From Pyropia yezoensis (lineage: Eukaryota; Rhodophyta; Bangiophyceae; Bangiales; Bangiaceae): a DNA stretch of 64,000 bases. Shown here in pieces: positions 11,574 to 22,159 of the stretch. A program made the position numbers and the translations under genes. The stretch's first letter is position 1; every line of letters begins with the position of its first letter. Below the pieces are notes generated by a model, which was not told the origin of the DNA, did no database searches, and was given only the letters and a program-made list of their open reading frames with translations. The stretch lies in NCBI GenBank assembly GCA_009829735.1, contig CM020618.1, forward strand, positions 7,655,119 through 7,719,118, given 5' to 3'.

Positions 11574-11966
11574 TCAAGGCTTTTCGCGCTTGTGCGTCCA
11601 GTCCACGTACCCTACACCGTATAGCAGAAGTGTTTGCATATTTTGGCCGATCCTTACGTAAAGGCCCCTGCCCCGTACAACAGCAAAGTCATAAACGAGA
11701 ATGGGAGTGACCTCGGCATGGGGATAATGCTGGATCAGCTCGTCAAAGAAGACATACACGGTGGGTGAAAGGCTCGCCGTGTGTCTTAACCTGATTAAGC
11801 TCAATCCACCTTTCATGGCAGGGTTTCGCCGGCTGTGACTTGCTTCCAAACTCCAAGATTTTGTGCCCCGCGGGGCACACGAATAGTCCATTCTGGATCG
11901 GGGCACAGTACATTCATTCCAGAACAAACAACATGCCATCATATTACTGCGCTCGAGGGGCCCCAT
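11574..11966 (-). CDS. Unknown protein fragment, possibly transposase-derived
   Basis: A 130-residue frame starts with ATG at 11964-11966. The central part, PTVYVFFDELIQHYPHAEV followed by PILVYDFAVVRGRGLY and GYVDWTHKR, loosely recalls the VYD-ACxL...VDxxH pattern of KDZ-type transposases. It lacks enough conserved residues to assign. No neighbour supports a function. It may be an exon or relic. Confidence 0.25.
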   Translation of the reverse strand: MGPLERSNMMACCLFWNECTVPRSRMDYSCAPRGTKSWSLEASHSRRNPAMKGGLSLIRLRHTASLSPTVYVFFDELIQHYPHAEVTPILVYDFAVVRGRGLYVRIGQNMQTLLLYGVGYVDWTHKREKP

Positions 11967-12550
11967 TCGGACTGCACAGTAAAACGCGGATTGGATGTCG
12001 GGTGGTCGTTTTTCTTACTATTCTTCGTCTGGCTGCGCTGCGTCCGTCTCTTGCAACCCTGAGCATTAGGTGTGCTGGCGCCTCGAATGTCCGCGGTTAC
12101 GCTTCCTGTCCCTTGCCTGTGACCGTGACTGCACTCTCTCTCCTCCCGCACCTCGCCACTGGTGGGTGTGCTCACCGCGTACAAGTTTTCCACGGACGTG
12201 AGCGACGCTTAAGGATCGGCAAAGGAGCTCCCTTGGTCGTGCTAACGCCGGCAGTGCTCACAACTTACGAGTCGTCCACGGACGTGGGTGCCGCGGATGG
12301 GTTGGCCGAGGAGCTCATTGGCTTGGCACTGGTTGCCGCCGGGCTGACGGCGGCGGCGTCGCCGACTTCTCCATTGCAGTCCTCATGGAGGCGGCATCGG
12401 CTGCTGCCGCCAAGCTGCCGTCGTTGTCACCGCTCCTCGGCTCGCCGTCCGACGGCCAATTGTGGCGCCGGTGGCCGAGCCACTGGCGCGAGGAGCTACG
12501 TACATGAAGGTCAGGTGTATAGAAAATTATGAACATCATGCGGTGACAGC
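11967..12550. other. No supported gene
   Basis: A plus-strand frame (11840-12532) is open across here but its sequence has no recognisable domain. It contains a hydrophobic Ala/Leu patch near 12290-12350. I do not call it a gene. Confidence 0.35.
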
Positions 12551-13080
12551 CTAACCATCATCTAGAAGCGCGTCTATTCTGCTTAGAATTGCAAACCGTA
12601 GCCGCTGTACGGTTCGTGAAGTGTCTCGTATAGGTGCCCCGTCCTTCTGAACCCATGAAAGATAGTCACGCTCCCGCGAGCGTGCGATAAATAGCTGCAC
12701 CACCATCATCTTCTCGAAAAGCGCCTTGACGAGCACCGAGGATCCCGGGTGAGGGGACGCGCACCACACTGCGCAACGTTGAACACGGCAGCGGAGGGCA
12801 GCATGGCCGCGGTTGTGTCGTCGAGAACGGCGTTCTGCGTCGAAAAACGTCCGAGGTCCCTTCCCTGTCCCACGCCAGAGCAGTTCGGACCCCAGGCATT
12901 CGGGACGTCACCCGGGTCAAAGCCTGCGTCACTGTCTGCCCTGGCAAGGTCCTTCAACCGATATACGCGATCGCCCTTTGACCGGCTCCTCATCGTCCGG
13001 CAAGCACTCGAATGATAGCGACTCATCCTTTCCCACGTCTCTTGGCCCAATATTTTCCTGAGGAGTCGCATTCCAGCCAT
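12551..13080 (-). pseudogene. Unknown minus-strand protein with one frame change
   Basis: An ATG at 13078-13080 opens a basic N-terminal part (MAGMRLLRKILGQETWERM...). This runs in one frame to about 12770, ending near VFNVAQCGA. A second frame (12551-12769) continues with SSVLVKALFEKMMVVQLF and RTVQRLRFAILSRIDALLDD. Both halves have natural amino-acid composition in otherwise moderate-GC DNA. They look like one protein broken by a frameshift or split by a very small intron. I recognise no family. Confidence 0.3.
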
Positions 13081-14159
13081 CGTTGTCTGTGCCCACGTAG
13101 GGAGACAGGTCCCGAGCTTGTCGACAAGCTACACTTAAAGTTGCGAGCCGCTCGTCGCTGTCAGATCTCGCTGGTTGGAGTCATCTCAATTGCTTGTCGA
13201 ACTGTCTCCCTCTCCATGCGCTGTCAACGTTTCGCAGCCAGTGCCAGAATGAAGATCAATTCATGTCATATTATTGGCCGCATCTGTGAAGAATAGAGGA
13301 CTCTTATTGGTTACAAATGGCTGTCATGAATAGGAAGTGCTCTGAGATATCGACCGCTGACATTCTTTGGATTAACCCACGAGCCTTCGCCTTCATCCAC
13401 AAGCTGTGCTCAACCAAAGTATCAATGTAATCATGAGTAGTTACAAAAAATAATTTTGGGCTCCAAAAGCACTACATCTTCACGTTCGCGTTTGTGGACG
13501 GACCTCGTTTAGTCCCCACTGCGCCGAGCACACAGCACGAAAATGTTTTTGTCTGCGATGAATTTCAATTTGTTTCCCGGGCTACTTTGGGTGAGCTGTT
13601 GCATCTCGATAGCGGACAGCGTTTCAGGTCCAGCCTGCATGTGCAAAAAAAAATCTCGAGATTGCTCTGTTCCGCTGCGTCTGGGCGCACTGGCGTGTTC
13701 GAGAGTCGGCGGAAAAACACAGTGTAACTCCCCCGACTCTCCAGGGGTGTCTGAGTGTGTCTGCAACGAAATATAATTCGTCTGTGTCCGGATAATTTTG
13801 TTGTGACCCAGAACGTGCTTCCGGGGTGTGCTCCCGGCACGCCTGTGGGTTGGACCAATGGGAGGGCTCCCTGCCTGGGCTTTGTGTCTGAGGCCAGTTT
13901 TCATGTCTTTTTTTGTGGCGACATTCGGGCGCTGCCGTCAAGACAGGGCCTCGCGTACGCCTGCTGCTGGTCCCTTTCAACAGCATGCGCGAGGATGTCT
14001 TACAAAGCGCTCAGCTCAACTGAACTTCTTCAGTCACCCGTCCACAAAAGAGATGCAAGCACGCTTTTGCATCGCTGAGCCAAACAAACAATAATCTAAC
14101 CCAATCAGAACCCGAAAGGAGCCCTGCCCACACTCAAAATCGAACGATGAAACGGGCGT
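13081..14159. other. No supported gene
   Basis: Around 13500-14080 several frames on both strands are open over 80-130 codons at once. This is a property of the base composition, and none shows domain features. Confidence 0.4.
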
Positions 14160-16096
14160 CACTGGTCAGTACCTTTTGGTTTTGGGCCGAACACGTCAGC
14201 CCCACGGATACACTGTGAATTCGACGTCCTACTTTTTCGAGACACCTTCGAGCACTCCAAACCAGAACGCTGACGACGGCCGCGACTGCCCAACAAAGTA
14301 GCGTGGCAGCGCCACGGAGTCCACGGAGACACCGGCGGCGTCGGCGGCGGGCGACATGGCCGTCGCTGCCGCTTGCGCCCCACGCGCACTGGACTGGCAC
14401 TCATCCAGCGCGCCCGCCGCTACCCCTTTTGCCATCCTTTTGGCGTCAGCGTCGTGACGGAGGCGGGCCACATCTTCATCGCTGCCGCCCTCGCCGCCAT
14501 CGGCGGCGACGGCGGACTTGGGTCGCTGCCTCCGCCGCCGCCATCACGCACTCAACAGCCAGCACTGCCCCGGCGCGGCTGTCGGCTGCGGCCGCGCGCC
14601 GGCCTGGTGGTGGTTGGGGGTGTGGAAGGAGGCGTGCCTAGCCGCCGCTTCCCCGTCATCCTCACCTTGGCACCGCGGTCGCCCACAGGCGGCAGCCTCG
14701 TCCGTTAAGCGAGCAGGGGCCAGAGCCCAAGCAGCTCCGCCGGGTGCCCTCACCTCAACAGCCGCCAACGCGCACTCAGTGTCAGCGTTCGCGGCGGCGG
14801 CGGTCGGCATTGCCACCGCTGCCGCCGCAGCCGCCGCCGACCACACCGCAGCGCTCGCCACCTCCGCGCGGCCGCCGATGACGGCCGCGCCGGCCGTGCC
14901 GTAAGAGGTGTGGGGAAGGGCCCGTCCAGCGGCCGCTCCCCCGCAACCCCCAGCTCGCCGCCGCGGTCACCGGCCAATGGCTGCCACGCCTGTCGTGCAG
15001 GGGACGTCAGCGGCGGCGATGGGAGGCACTCGGGGAGTTGCCGCCGCCGCTGCCGCTGACGCGCTAAACGCCGTCGCCGACTCGGCGTGGCCGCAGGCCG
15101 CTACGACGACGGCTGTGTTGTCGAGGGGGGGAGGGGCGGCGGAACCAATCGCCGCGCCCCCGGCATTCCCACCTTGCCGCCGCGGCCGCTTGCTGGTGGC
15201 CGTCTCGCCGGTCGCGCGAGCGGGAGCACGGGTCGCAGCGTGACCGCCAGTCGCCCCCGCCTCATCTCCCACGAGCATTCCCTCGTCGTCGGTAGCGGCC
15301 GTGGCGGCGGGCGGCATTGGTAGCACTGTCGCCGCCGCCGCCGCCGCCGTCCTTGCCGTCTCAGCGCGGCCGCTGGCGGCGGCCGCGATGGCCTTGTAGT
15401 CAGGGGTGTAGGGAGCGGCGTGATCAGCGGCCGTCGCCCCACAACCCCCACTGGACCGTCACGGCCGCCCGCCGGCAGACGTGCCGCCGGTTGCGCAGAC
15501 GGGGAACAGGTTGCCGGCATCGTCGCCAGTCACCTACGACCACACCACCACCAAAGCGCCCACGTTGGCGCCCTCGGGGGCGGCCGCGGACGGCAATAGC
15601 GGCAACTCCCCGCGCCCGCACCACCACCAGCGTCGCGCACACGCCGCCTCCCTCCCCCCCCGCGGCGGGCGCGTCCCAGCCGAGCGCGACGCCGACGGAC
15701 GCCGCCAACGCGGCCGACACCGCCCGGCAGAGAGCAGACCTGACACGCCCTCGCTGCCGCCACTGCGGCGCCGCTTGCACGGTGGCCATCCACGCCGCAT
15801 CCGCCTGCGGCCGCGCGGCGGGCGGGCCCGCCACCACGGTCGCTGGCGGGTGCGGGACGACCAACTCGCCGACTGCCGCGTCGAGCGCCGCCGCGGCGGC
15901 CGCCGCCGCCGCACGGCCCGCCGCCGCCCCCCGCGCGTCGGCGTCGGAGAGGACCGCGACGGCGGCGGCGGCAAAGTGCCAGCGCATCCACCTCCACCGC
16001 GGCGACAAGGGAGCGGGCGGCGTCCGCGAGGTGCCCGCCGTGGCGGCGGGGATCAAACACCGCCGCCGCGGACTCCTAAGCCGCGGCGGCCGGCGA
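14160..16096 (-). other. Alanine-rich, internally repetitive GC-rich tract
   Basis: Three or four degenerate segments of roughly 300 bp recur, each with a poly-Ala-coding GCCGCC stretch and a GGCCGTCGCC-type stretch. Minus-strand frames give the most protein-like output, for example MPPAATAATDDEG from 15317 and AAAALDAAVGELVVPHPP near 15880. No single frame spans the tract and no domain is visible. It could be an alanine-rich minus-strand gene with short introns or simply low-complexity DNA. Confidence 0.3.
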
Positions 16097-19000
16097 CTAG
16101 TCGCCATTGTGTCGCCTACCGCCAACACCCGCATCAGCGCCGCCGCCACCGTCGCTGCTACCGTCGTTGTCGGATGGCATCGTAGATCCCACGAAGGCCT
16201 CGGACATGAGTAGATCCCCAGCCTCCACCACAGGGAAGAGGACAGGTCCATAGAAGTCCTTGAGGTCGTCAAAGGTGAGAACCACCGTCTGGCCCACCCG
16301 CGACTGCTGCGCAAACTGTCGGTTGGTTATTGCAGCACTGTACCGCTCCACGTCACGCTCATCAGCCTCCTCCTTGAGCGGCTTGATGGGCGTCGCCTTG
16401 GATGCGTCGAAGGAGTTCGCCTTTGTTAGACGGCAGACAACGACAAGCGCAAAGCGGTTCTGCCAATGCTCCCAGCTTCCGCCAAGCACTGGGCACAGCT
16501 TGTCCCACATGTCCTGCACCATCTGGCCGTTGAGTCGCCGGACCGTCTTGTTGCCCTGCAACAGGTCGGAGCTCTTGAACTGCAATCCCACCGCAATGAG
16601 GTCCCCTTGCTTGACGCCCGCACCATCTGACGCACACTTGAAGAAGATGACGGCATCAATACCCGCCTCGTTGCCGGGCATCAGCCACACGCACTGCTGC
16701 AGCTCCTCCTTGTAGTCAGGGTCCGAAGCCATCATAAGCAGCTCATCAAAGGACTTGTCGTTGCGGACGCCCTTGAAAGGCAGATCAGCACACAACTGCA
16801 CGTCCTTCACCAAGGGGCTATCGCCAACGTGGGTGACAGGGAGGGCTTTCCCGTCGACAGCAGTGGCATACATACCCCGGAGAGTTGTGGCTCGGTACTC
16901 GGCAGGCCTGCGCGATCGCAGCAAGGAGCGCACCACCTCCATCGCCGCCGTCATCCGCTCCCAGGTTGCCGAGTGCGACGTCGAGGAAGGCGCAAAGTAG
17001 GACAACGGCTTCAGTACGTCACAGGTGGTTGTCCTGGTGCCCGCCATGACGTCAAACAGCTGCATTGGCACCACCAGCGGATTGAAGACACTGCCGCCGG
17101 ACGCAATCACGATGGAGCTGCTGCGCAGCTCGTCCCACGAGTACTGGGTGATGCCGTCCTCGGTCTGGATCGACAGGGCGTTGTCATGGTAGCGGACCTG
17201 CTCACCTCGAAAGATCTTGGTGAAGAACTCGTCCGTACCGGTGTACATCCCTGAGATGACGTCCGAGCTGGGCACAAGTGCGATAGAGGCGTCGCGCGCT
17301 GCTTGCGAGAGGATGCCCCACACGCTGGCACCAGGCCCCGCTCTGGACAGCAGTACGGCCGCCCAGGAAGCAAAACGTGGGTGACCACCCGTGAGGGCGC
17401 ACAGAGCGTCCAGCAAACGAGTAGGGTTGGACACGTCGCGGCCCTCGCGTGACGCCTTCAGCTCCACCTTCCATGAGTACCGCCAACCAAAGCAGCTAAG
17501 ATGGAGCCCCCTGGCACCCAATTGCTCCAGTGCACGCCGCAAAAGTGGCCGAACATCGACGGGGCCCTCCAGCTCGACGTATGTCAGCGACCGCTGCGAG
17601 GGCGTCTGGAGCTCGCGCTCCACCAGAGAACTGGTGATAGATGTGCAGACCGTCAGGCCGCCAAACCTGTCCGTCAGCCGGGCACAAGCAGATCGCAGCC
17701 CGTCAGCAGCGTCGTAGTTGGGCACTTTGGCTGCCGCATCGGGGTAGCGGCGCTGGTACGGCTGCGGCGGTAGAAGGTTGGCCGCCTTGCCCAGCTCGTC
17801 TACGGCCAGGATGATCCGGCTAGCTGCGCCACCTCGCGATCCCCGGGTACTCAGCAGCTCAATGACCTCATTTTGGAGAGCATCACTGGGAAGAATGCCG
17901 GCCTTGATGGCAGCACAGGCCTGTCCCACAAACATCGTGAAGTCCTCAGCCACCTTTCCAGGCCTCAGCTCGGCCAGCTCGACGAAAAGGACCCGCAGGT
18001 ACAGAGGCACTTCCACGTAGGCGTCGTCCGCATTGACCAGATGGTACTCTTCTGGTTGGATGGCGTAGTTGTCGTTGAAGTTGACACCAAAGACGACACA
18101 CGACGCAGCAAAGTCGGCCACCTGCGCCAGCGTTTGCCCCTCGTTGGCCAGCTCCTTGTCCAGCGCGGCCGCGGCTACCCACGAGCAATGCAGGTCCTCA
18201 GCCTCCCTGGCCAGCCGCATCTGTAGTCGGCAAAACTGCTGCAGCGCGAGCGTCTTGCCCAGCCCCGGTGTAGCGACCACAGCTGCAAGCTTGGCGCGGA
18301 GACGGTTCTTCGGTGCAGAGGAGTCGTCAACGAGCTCGTCGGTCGAGGCAACCACAGGTGGTGCCAGAGCACTGTGCGACAGCATCGTGCTCCATATCCG
18401 GACCGCCGTCTGTTGACCATCTTCGATCCCCAGGTCCCACGCCGGCAGCGGGTGAAACACCTCCCACCACATCGGAGGCTCGCGGTGTCGGTTGTCCTGC
18501 GACTGGCGCGTCAGCTTCAAGCGCTTGAGGATGTCGCCGGCTGACACCTGCTTGGAGCCCAGTAGCCTCAACCGCTTGATGCGCAGGTCCGACAGTGACG
18601 CGGTGAGCTGGCGCAGCTCCCCGATGCGCTTGCGCACCGCTCGACGGCGGTTCTTGCGGTAGTTCTTTCCGCGCCCAGCAGACGGGTCACCAGCTCGCAC
18701 CTGGAAGACGCCCTTCACGCGAAGCCACTGCGCCACCAAGGAGCGCTTGTGGGTGAGCTCGGCGATCTCTGTGTCAAGCTGGTCTAAGGCTGCGGCCGCC
18801 GCCTCGGCCCGCTCGATGGACGCCTTCTCAGAGCGATACAGCGCCATCCCTTCACGGTGCAGTGTCAGCAGCTCCTCGCGCTCGGCTTCTGTTGTAGCCT
18901 GCTGGCTCTCCTGCCGATAACGCGCGGCAGTGATGTAAAGCTCCTTCAGCCCTTCCGAGGGGTCCTTGGGCGCCTTGGGGTTGTCGCCGGGCACACCCGC

Positions 19001-19210
19001 AGAGCCAGACATCACCGTCGCTGGCCGACACGGGAGAGGCGTGGAGCTCTGGTAGAGCGACGCCGTTGAGAGCCGCACCCGCCGTGCGACTGCCACTTGA
19101 GGGTACAGCCTGGAGGGCCGCCCGATGCGCATGACGCCCGCGTGGTACACGCCTCCTCCAACAAGGCCCGACCCAGTCGAAGCACCCACAAACCCTAGGA
19201 CGAGGGGCAT
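16097..19210 (-). CDS. Crinkler/RHS-type protein: P-loop NTPase plus PD-(D/E)XK-like nuclease
   Basis: The intact frame gives 1037 residues from the ATG at 19208-19210. A later ATG at 19010-19012 (MSGSAGVPGD) is an alternative start. In order: a Gly/Arg-rich N-terminus, a charged coiled-coil-like stretch (about residues 80-155), and a basic patch KNYRKNRRRAVRKR (about 182-195). The P-loop ATPGLGKT follows at 313-320, then Walker B RIILAVDELGKA (about 465-476). Near the C-terminus GIDAVIFF (Asp852) is followed 25 residues later by GLQFKSS (Gln877, Lys879), the D...QxK form of a restriction-type nuclease core. A low-complexity Gly/Asp tail ends it. NTPase followed by nuclease is the known layout of Crinkler and retrotransposon-hot-spot proteins, which act on nucleic acids in mobile-element conflict or as host-directed effectors. 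The cellular target here is unknown. Confidence 0.72.
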   Translation of the reverse strand: MPLVLGFVGASTGSGLVGGGVYHAGVMRIGRPSRLYPQVAVARRVRLSTASLYQSSTPLPCRPATVMSGSAGVPGDNPKAPKDPSEGLKELYITAARYRQESQQATTEAEREELLTLHREGMALYRSEKASIERAEAAAAALDQLDTEIAELTHKRSLVAQWLRVKGVFQVRAGDPSAGRGKNYRKNRRRAVRKRIGELRQLTASLSDLRIKRLRLLGSKQVSAGDILKRLKLTRQSQDNRHREPPMWWEVFHPLPAWDLGIEDGQQTAVRIWSTMLSHSALAPPVVASTDELVDDSSAPKNRLRAKLAAVVATPGLGKTLALQQFCRLQMRLAREAEDLHCSWVAAAALDKELANEGQTLAQVADFAASCVVFGVNFNDNYAIQPEEYHLVNADDAYVEVPLYLRVLFVELAELRPGKVAEDFTMFVGQACAAIKAGILPSDALQNEVIELLSTRGSRGGAASRIILAVDELGKAANLLPPQPYQRRYPDAAAKVPNYDAADGLRSACARLTDRFGGLTVCTSITSSLVERELQTPSQRSLTYVELEGPVDVRPLLRRALEQLGARGLHLSCFGWRYSWKVELKASREGRDVSNPTRLLDALCALTGGHPRFASWAAVLLSRAGPGASVWGILSQAARDASIALVPSSDVISGMYTGTDEFFTKIFRGEQVRYHDNALSIQTEDGITQYSWDELRSSSIVIASGGSVFNPLVVPMQLFDVMAGTRTTTCDVLKPLSYFAPSSTSHSATWERMTAAMEVVRSLLRSRRPAEYRATTLRGMYATAVDGKALPVTHVGDSPLVKDVQLCADLPFKGVRNDKSFDELLMMASDPDYKEELQQCVWLMPGNEAGIDAVIFFKCASDGAGVKQGDLIAVGLQFKSSDLLQGNKTVRRLNGQMVQDMWDKLCPVLGGSWEHWQNRFALVVVCRLTKANSFDASKATPIKPLKEEADERDVERYSAAITNRQFAQQSRVGQTVVLTFDDLKDFYGPVLFPVVEAGDLLMSEAFVGSTMPSDNDGSSDGGGGADAGVGGRRHNGD

Positions 19211-20799
19211 GCTGGGCAAGATCTTGGCAACAGAGGATGTCGCTGGGGTCAGCCCACTGATCCTGTGGGCGGCGCAAGACAAGAGAAGAGGAGCAGGCGC
19301 ACAATCCTGTCAGTCCAACGGGGGAATGTCAAAGGATAGGACGCAAGGATGTCAGATGACCTCAGCTGGCGCTGGCAAGCTACAAGACGTTACGGCACCA
19401 CCAACAGGGGAAGACCACCACACCACGGATTGAATGGCAGAATGAGGAAGAAGGAACATACAGCACCACGCAGAACCGCACACGCGAAGCACAGAAGAAT
19501 GAGAAGAGGCCGACGGGGGCAGGTACGGGCCGTGCAGGACGTCGCCACCAGCAAGGGGGGGGGGAGGACGAGTGCAATGTGCTGCCTCGTACGCGGCTGC
19601 CGTCAACGCAACTGCCGCCACCACGCGCGAGGCCGCCACAGAGTTGACGTCAGCTGGGGGGCGATGCAGTTGGCGGGGGAAGCGGGAGGGAGCCTGTGGC
19701 GACAGCAGCGGCTGCCCCATCGCGAGCTCAGTGCTCTCCCGGCGGCCGCCTCGCGCCGCGCCTCCACCAGACGCGCACGTGGCCGCCGCGTCTGCGCAGT
19801 AGAGAGTCTTTTCTTTTTTCGCCGCCTGCATGGCCATTATATCCGTCTGGAGGGTAATTCTGACCCAAGACCTGGTTTGCCCGCCAATCAGGGGGTTTCC
19901 GTCGCTTGTTTGGCACCAACATGACACGAGTGTGCTCGTTATGGTACGTCCCACAAAAATGATCATGCTGGCATTTTTTTTTTTTGGGATAGGGAGGACA
20001 CCCCCCTGGACTGGGTCCCACAGTCGGATGCTGACAGAAGAATCCACGATGTCCTTGCGCGGTCATCTGATCGCGAGGTCGTTCTGCACGTTGCAAGGAC
20101 AAATGTGCCCTCAGCGATGCCATCAGGGGTCCACGAGCCTCAGCATCTGAACTGGCCGCGCCTGTTTGAGAAGAAATTGTAATTCTTGGGTATTCCTCGG
20201 GGCCCACATGCTAACTGAGGCTTGGTGAAGGGGTCACCGTTATGGGTCAGGCTCCTGAGGTCGAATCGAGGCTGTTTTTTTTAGCTTTTTTTCCTGTGAC
20301 GACAATTCTCAATGGGAAAGTTCTCAACACTGAGTGAATATACCATCGCCTGAGGTCGTGTGATTGGTCCATGAGAGAGCTCGCGGCCCTCGCGTGCCCC
20401 TGCCGGCCTCTGACCCGATCGATCCAACACCTCAAGTACGTCACGCGCCCCCCCTTCCCTCCTCTAGGGTGTCCCCCCCTCTGGGCGGCGACGAGGGGGG
20501 GCCGCCGCCTCCCCTCCCTCCTGACCTTGTCCGCGCGCCCCCCCGCCCCCCCCCCCCCCTCCCGTTCCTGTCGCGCGCCCCCCCCCCTCCCGTTCCTGTC
20601 ACGCGCCCCCCCCCCCTCCCGTCCCTGTCACGCGCCCCCCCCCCCCTCCCCCTGGGATGTCTCCCCCTCGTCTGCCTCCCCCCCACTACCCCCTCTCTCC
20701 CCCCCTCCACCGCGCCGCCGCCCGTCACGTCCACATTGCACAGGCGGCGGGCTGAGCGGCGCTCCTCTAGGCCATCACTGCCGTGCGGCTGGGGCGGCA
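19211..20799. other. Intergenic, no gene recognised
   Basis: It includes a T13-type run near 19970 and, from about 20520, long C runs separated by repeated TCCCGTTCCTGTCRCGCG units (20560-20640). No coding signal is visible. Confidence 0.5.
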
Positions 20800-21096
20800 T
20801 GTGGTGGCCTCCCGGCGGGGGTGGACGTCCCCGCCGCGGCGGCGGCGCTGCTGGCCGCCTGGGACGCCGCCGCCAACGCGTACGCGGAGTATGGGAAGGT
20901 GGACGGCCTGCGGCTGGACCTGGGGGTGGGCGCCGCCACCACCGCGGGGGGGGGGGACGCGGGCGCGCGTGTCCGCCTGCCCCGCGAGCGTGACTGCGCG
21001 CGGGCGCAGCGGCTGGCGCCAGACCCGGCGGCGGTGGCAGCGACGGTGGTGGCAGCGGCGTTGGAGGTGTGCCGGCCGCTGTCTGGGAGGGGGTGA
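20800..21096 (+). CDS. Unknown exon, alanine-rich and helical
   Basis: One frame gives VDVPAAAAALLAAWDAAAN, YAEYGKVDGLRLDLG, then RLPRERDCARAQRLAPDP and AATVVAAALEVCRPLS, with a stop at 21096. The alternation of charged and hydrophobic residues looks like real protein, unlike the neighbouring low-complexity frames. An upstream acceptor and downstream donor are likely but not placed. I do not recognise the family. Confidence 0.3.
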   Translation, partial: CGGLPAGVDVPAAAAALLAAWDAAANAYAEYGKVDGLRLDLGVGAATTAGGGDAGARVRLPRERDCARAQRLAPDPAAVAATVVAAALEVCRPLSGRG

Positions 21097-21839
21097 GCAG
21101 GGGGAGTGGGACAGGCGGGGGGGGGGGGGGAAGGGATGCTGCGAGGGGGGGGGGGAAGGGGTGCTGCGAGGGGGGGGGGGGGAAGGGGTGGGGGGGCGCC
21201 GCGGGCGGGACGGCGGGGCGGCTGTCGCGGACCCCGGCAGGTGGGGGTCGTTTGGTGTCGGTTGCCTCGCCGGCGGCGCACACTCGCCTCTCCCACGCCG
21301 GTGGGGGCAAAAGCGAGCGCGCCGTAGAGCGCGCCCGTGGCGTCCGCGCCTCGACGGCCCAGCGGCCGGCTTTTTTTTATTTCCGGTGGGGGTGGGGGGG
21401 GGAGGTGGCCACCGCCCGGCCCGGCACGCGTGCGGGGTCTGCGTGCGGGGCTGCCCGTGGCGCGGAGTGGGCGGCGGGGCCTCTGCCGGCGGTGCTCGTC
21501 TGCCCTCCCTGGCAGAAGCCGCTGCCGGCGTGGCTGCTGCCGCCGCCCCCACGCCGACGGCAGGCGCCCCCCTGCGCCCGGGTGCGGAGGTGTGGTGGGC
21601 GAACCGCAGTCCGCGCGGACGCGCCCCCCTCCCCCCACCCTTTTGCCTGTTGCCGCCACCCTACTGCTTATTGCCACCGCCCTTTACCCTGCTGCTGCCG
21701 CCCTTCTCCCTTTGGCCGCCACCCGTCTCCCTGCGGCCGCCACCCTTCTCCCTGTTGCCGTCACCCTCCTCCCTGTTGCCGTCACCCTTCTCCACCTCCT
21801 TCCGGGCGGCCCTCGCTGCTCCATCCGACCCCCCTAGTC
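21097..21839. other. Low-complexity stretch before the transporter
   Basis: G runs at 21115-21190, then a C/T-rich zone (21640-21800) with repeated CCGCCACCCTTCTCCCTGTTG-like units of about 18-24 bp. No gene is supported. Confidence 0.45.
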
Positions 21840-22124
21840 ATGCCCACCTCCCCGCGCGAGCGGTCGCGCTCGTCGTCGCGACTAGGCGGGGTCGCCGCAG
21901 CGGCGGCGTTGGAGGCTGCCGCAGCCCCACCGCTGCCGGCCGACGGCAGCCGCCCACGGTCGCCGTCATTCTTGGCGGCAATGGGTGGTGCGGGGGGACC
22001 ACCATCCAGCGGTCGCGTCATGGTCGGCGGCGGCAGCAGCAGTCTCGGCCATGGTGGCAGCGGGGGCGGCGGCAGCGGCGGTGGCGGCGGCAGCCGTGGT
22101 GGTGGCGGCGGCGGCGGCGGTGGG

Positions 22125-22159
<35 letters not shown>

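Noticed and set aside
15424-16314. 296-codon minus-strand frame overlapping the 3' end of the NTPase-nuclease gene
   Set aside because: Its upstream part is antisense-frame shadow of the real gene and the rest is alanine-rich low complexity.
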